A stretch of DNA of 64,000 nucleotides from JACPRB01 sp964468745. GTDB lineage: Bacteria; Planctomycetota; MHYJ01; JACPRB01. The position numbers and the translations under genes are program-made. Positions 63,751-64,000 of this stretch are shown here, piece after piece. Each line of letters starts with the position of its first letter. The first letter of the stretch is position 1. Location: positions 5,850-69,849 of the forward strand of contig CAYXVY010000337.1 in the NCBI GenBank assembly GCA_964468745.1. Direction: 5' to 3'. Below the pieces are notes generated by a model that searched no databases, was not told where the DNA came from, and saw only the letters and a program-made list of their open reading frames with translations.

Positions 63751-64000
63751 TATTAGACCGCAGGATCGGTGCAGGAATCTAAGGGACGAACACTCGGAAG
63801 TATCATGTGAGTCTACTTGGGGATACCTGTGGCATTTCTCGTCCAGGAAACCACCAGGGGGCTCACGATCCACGCCTCCTTGCGACAGAAGTCGCGGACG
63901 CCTCACCCTCATGAAGCCAGCTTCACGGCGGCAGACGCAATCGCATGGCTTCTTAACCTCTCCCTTCAGATGGGAAACTCGGTGGCATGTCGGACGCGGA
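63751..64000. other. End of window, no supportable gene
   Basis: About 250 bp with lower GC than the neighbouring genes and no frame with coding-like codon bias. An ATG at 63987 (ATGTCGGACGCGGA) could open a gene that continues beyond the window, but this cannot be judged. Confidence 0.4.

Overview
The window is GC-rich, gene-dense bacterial chromosome. The gene content points to a Planctomycetota-like bacterium, although no rRNA or marker tree is available here to prove it. Supporting features are large extracytoplasmic multidomain proteins (FHA-CAP-HEAT; Ser/Thr kinase with beta-propeller and DUF2950-like tail), squalene-cyclase-like alpha-toroid proteins, a lone FtsK/EssC-like ATPase with WXG100-type small proteins, and CstA. 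Several genes have a -10 box only 6-12 nt before the start codon, suggesting short-leader or leaderless mRNAs.

Layout. 1-5 kb: the end of a GspG-like pseudopilin, two uncharacterised genes, a 1-kb non-coding stretch with an eight-unit 42-bp tandem repeat, and a membrane protein / zinc-ribbon protein pair. 5.4-6.9 kb: PTS IIA-like protein, DeoC and a small lipoprotein. 7-20 kb: an oligopeptide permease operon (SBP-OppB-OppC-SBP) beside NagZ plus a third peptide-binding protein, AnmK, an asparaginase and MurQ. Together these form a plausible peptidoglycan-recycling and peptide-uptake region. Both SBPs of the permease operon have circularly permuted domain order, while the third SBP has the normal order. 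20.3-21.4 kb: aminotransferase. 21.6-26.5 kb: a compact type VII-secretion-like locus. 26.6-33.3 kb, minus strand: the housekeeping operon glmU-prs-rplY-pth-rpsF-ssb-rpsR-rplI-dnaB. 33.6-35.6 kb: an unusual tRNA, a second SSB and a short MgtE. 35.9-38.6 kb: two secreted proteins. 38.7-44.7 kb: leucine/isovalerate catabolism genes (MCC beta, methylglutaconyl-CoA hydratase, biotin carboxylase, BCCP, HMG-CoA lyase), with RpiB inserted on the other strand. 44.7-50.9 kb: CstA, extracytoplasmic and zinc-ribbon proteins, CysS and IspF. 50.9-64 kb: a secreted protein with a VKOR, an alpha-toroid protein, the FHA-CAP protein, a beta-propeller lipoprotein and a giant kinase flanked by two copies of a ~185-bp dispersed repeat.

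The most striking observation is hidden by ordinary gene calling: three genes in 15 kb continue in frame through UGA. In the VKOR homologue (52253-52630) both cysteines of the catalytic C-x-x-C motif are UGA (U-R-L-U), while its other two cysteines are UGC. A second (46335-47363) and a third (37764-38618) each have one UGA after an N-terminal signal sequence. The VKOR and the second gene carry a hairpin with a GGUC loop 23-35 nt after the UGA, resembling the E. coli fdhF SECIS loop. This suggests an organism that makes several extracytoplasmic selenoproteins. No Sec machinery gene lies in the window, so this remains to be tested.

All protein identifications come from reading the translated sequence against remembered family motifs; no database search was run.
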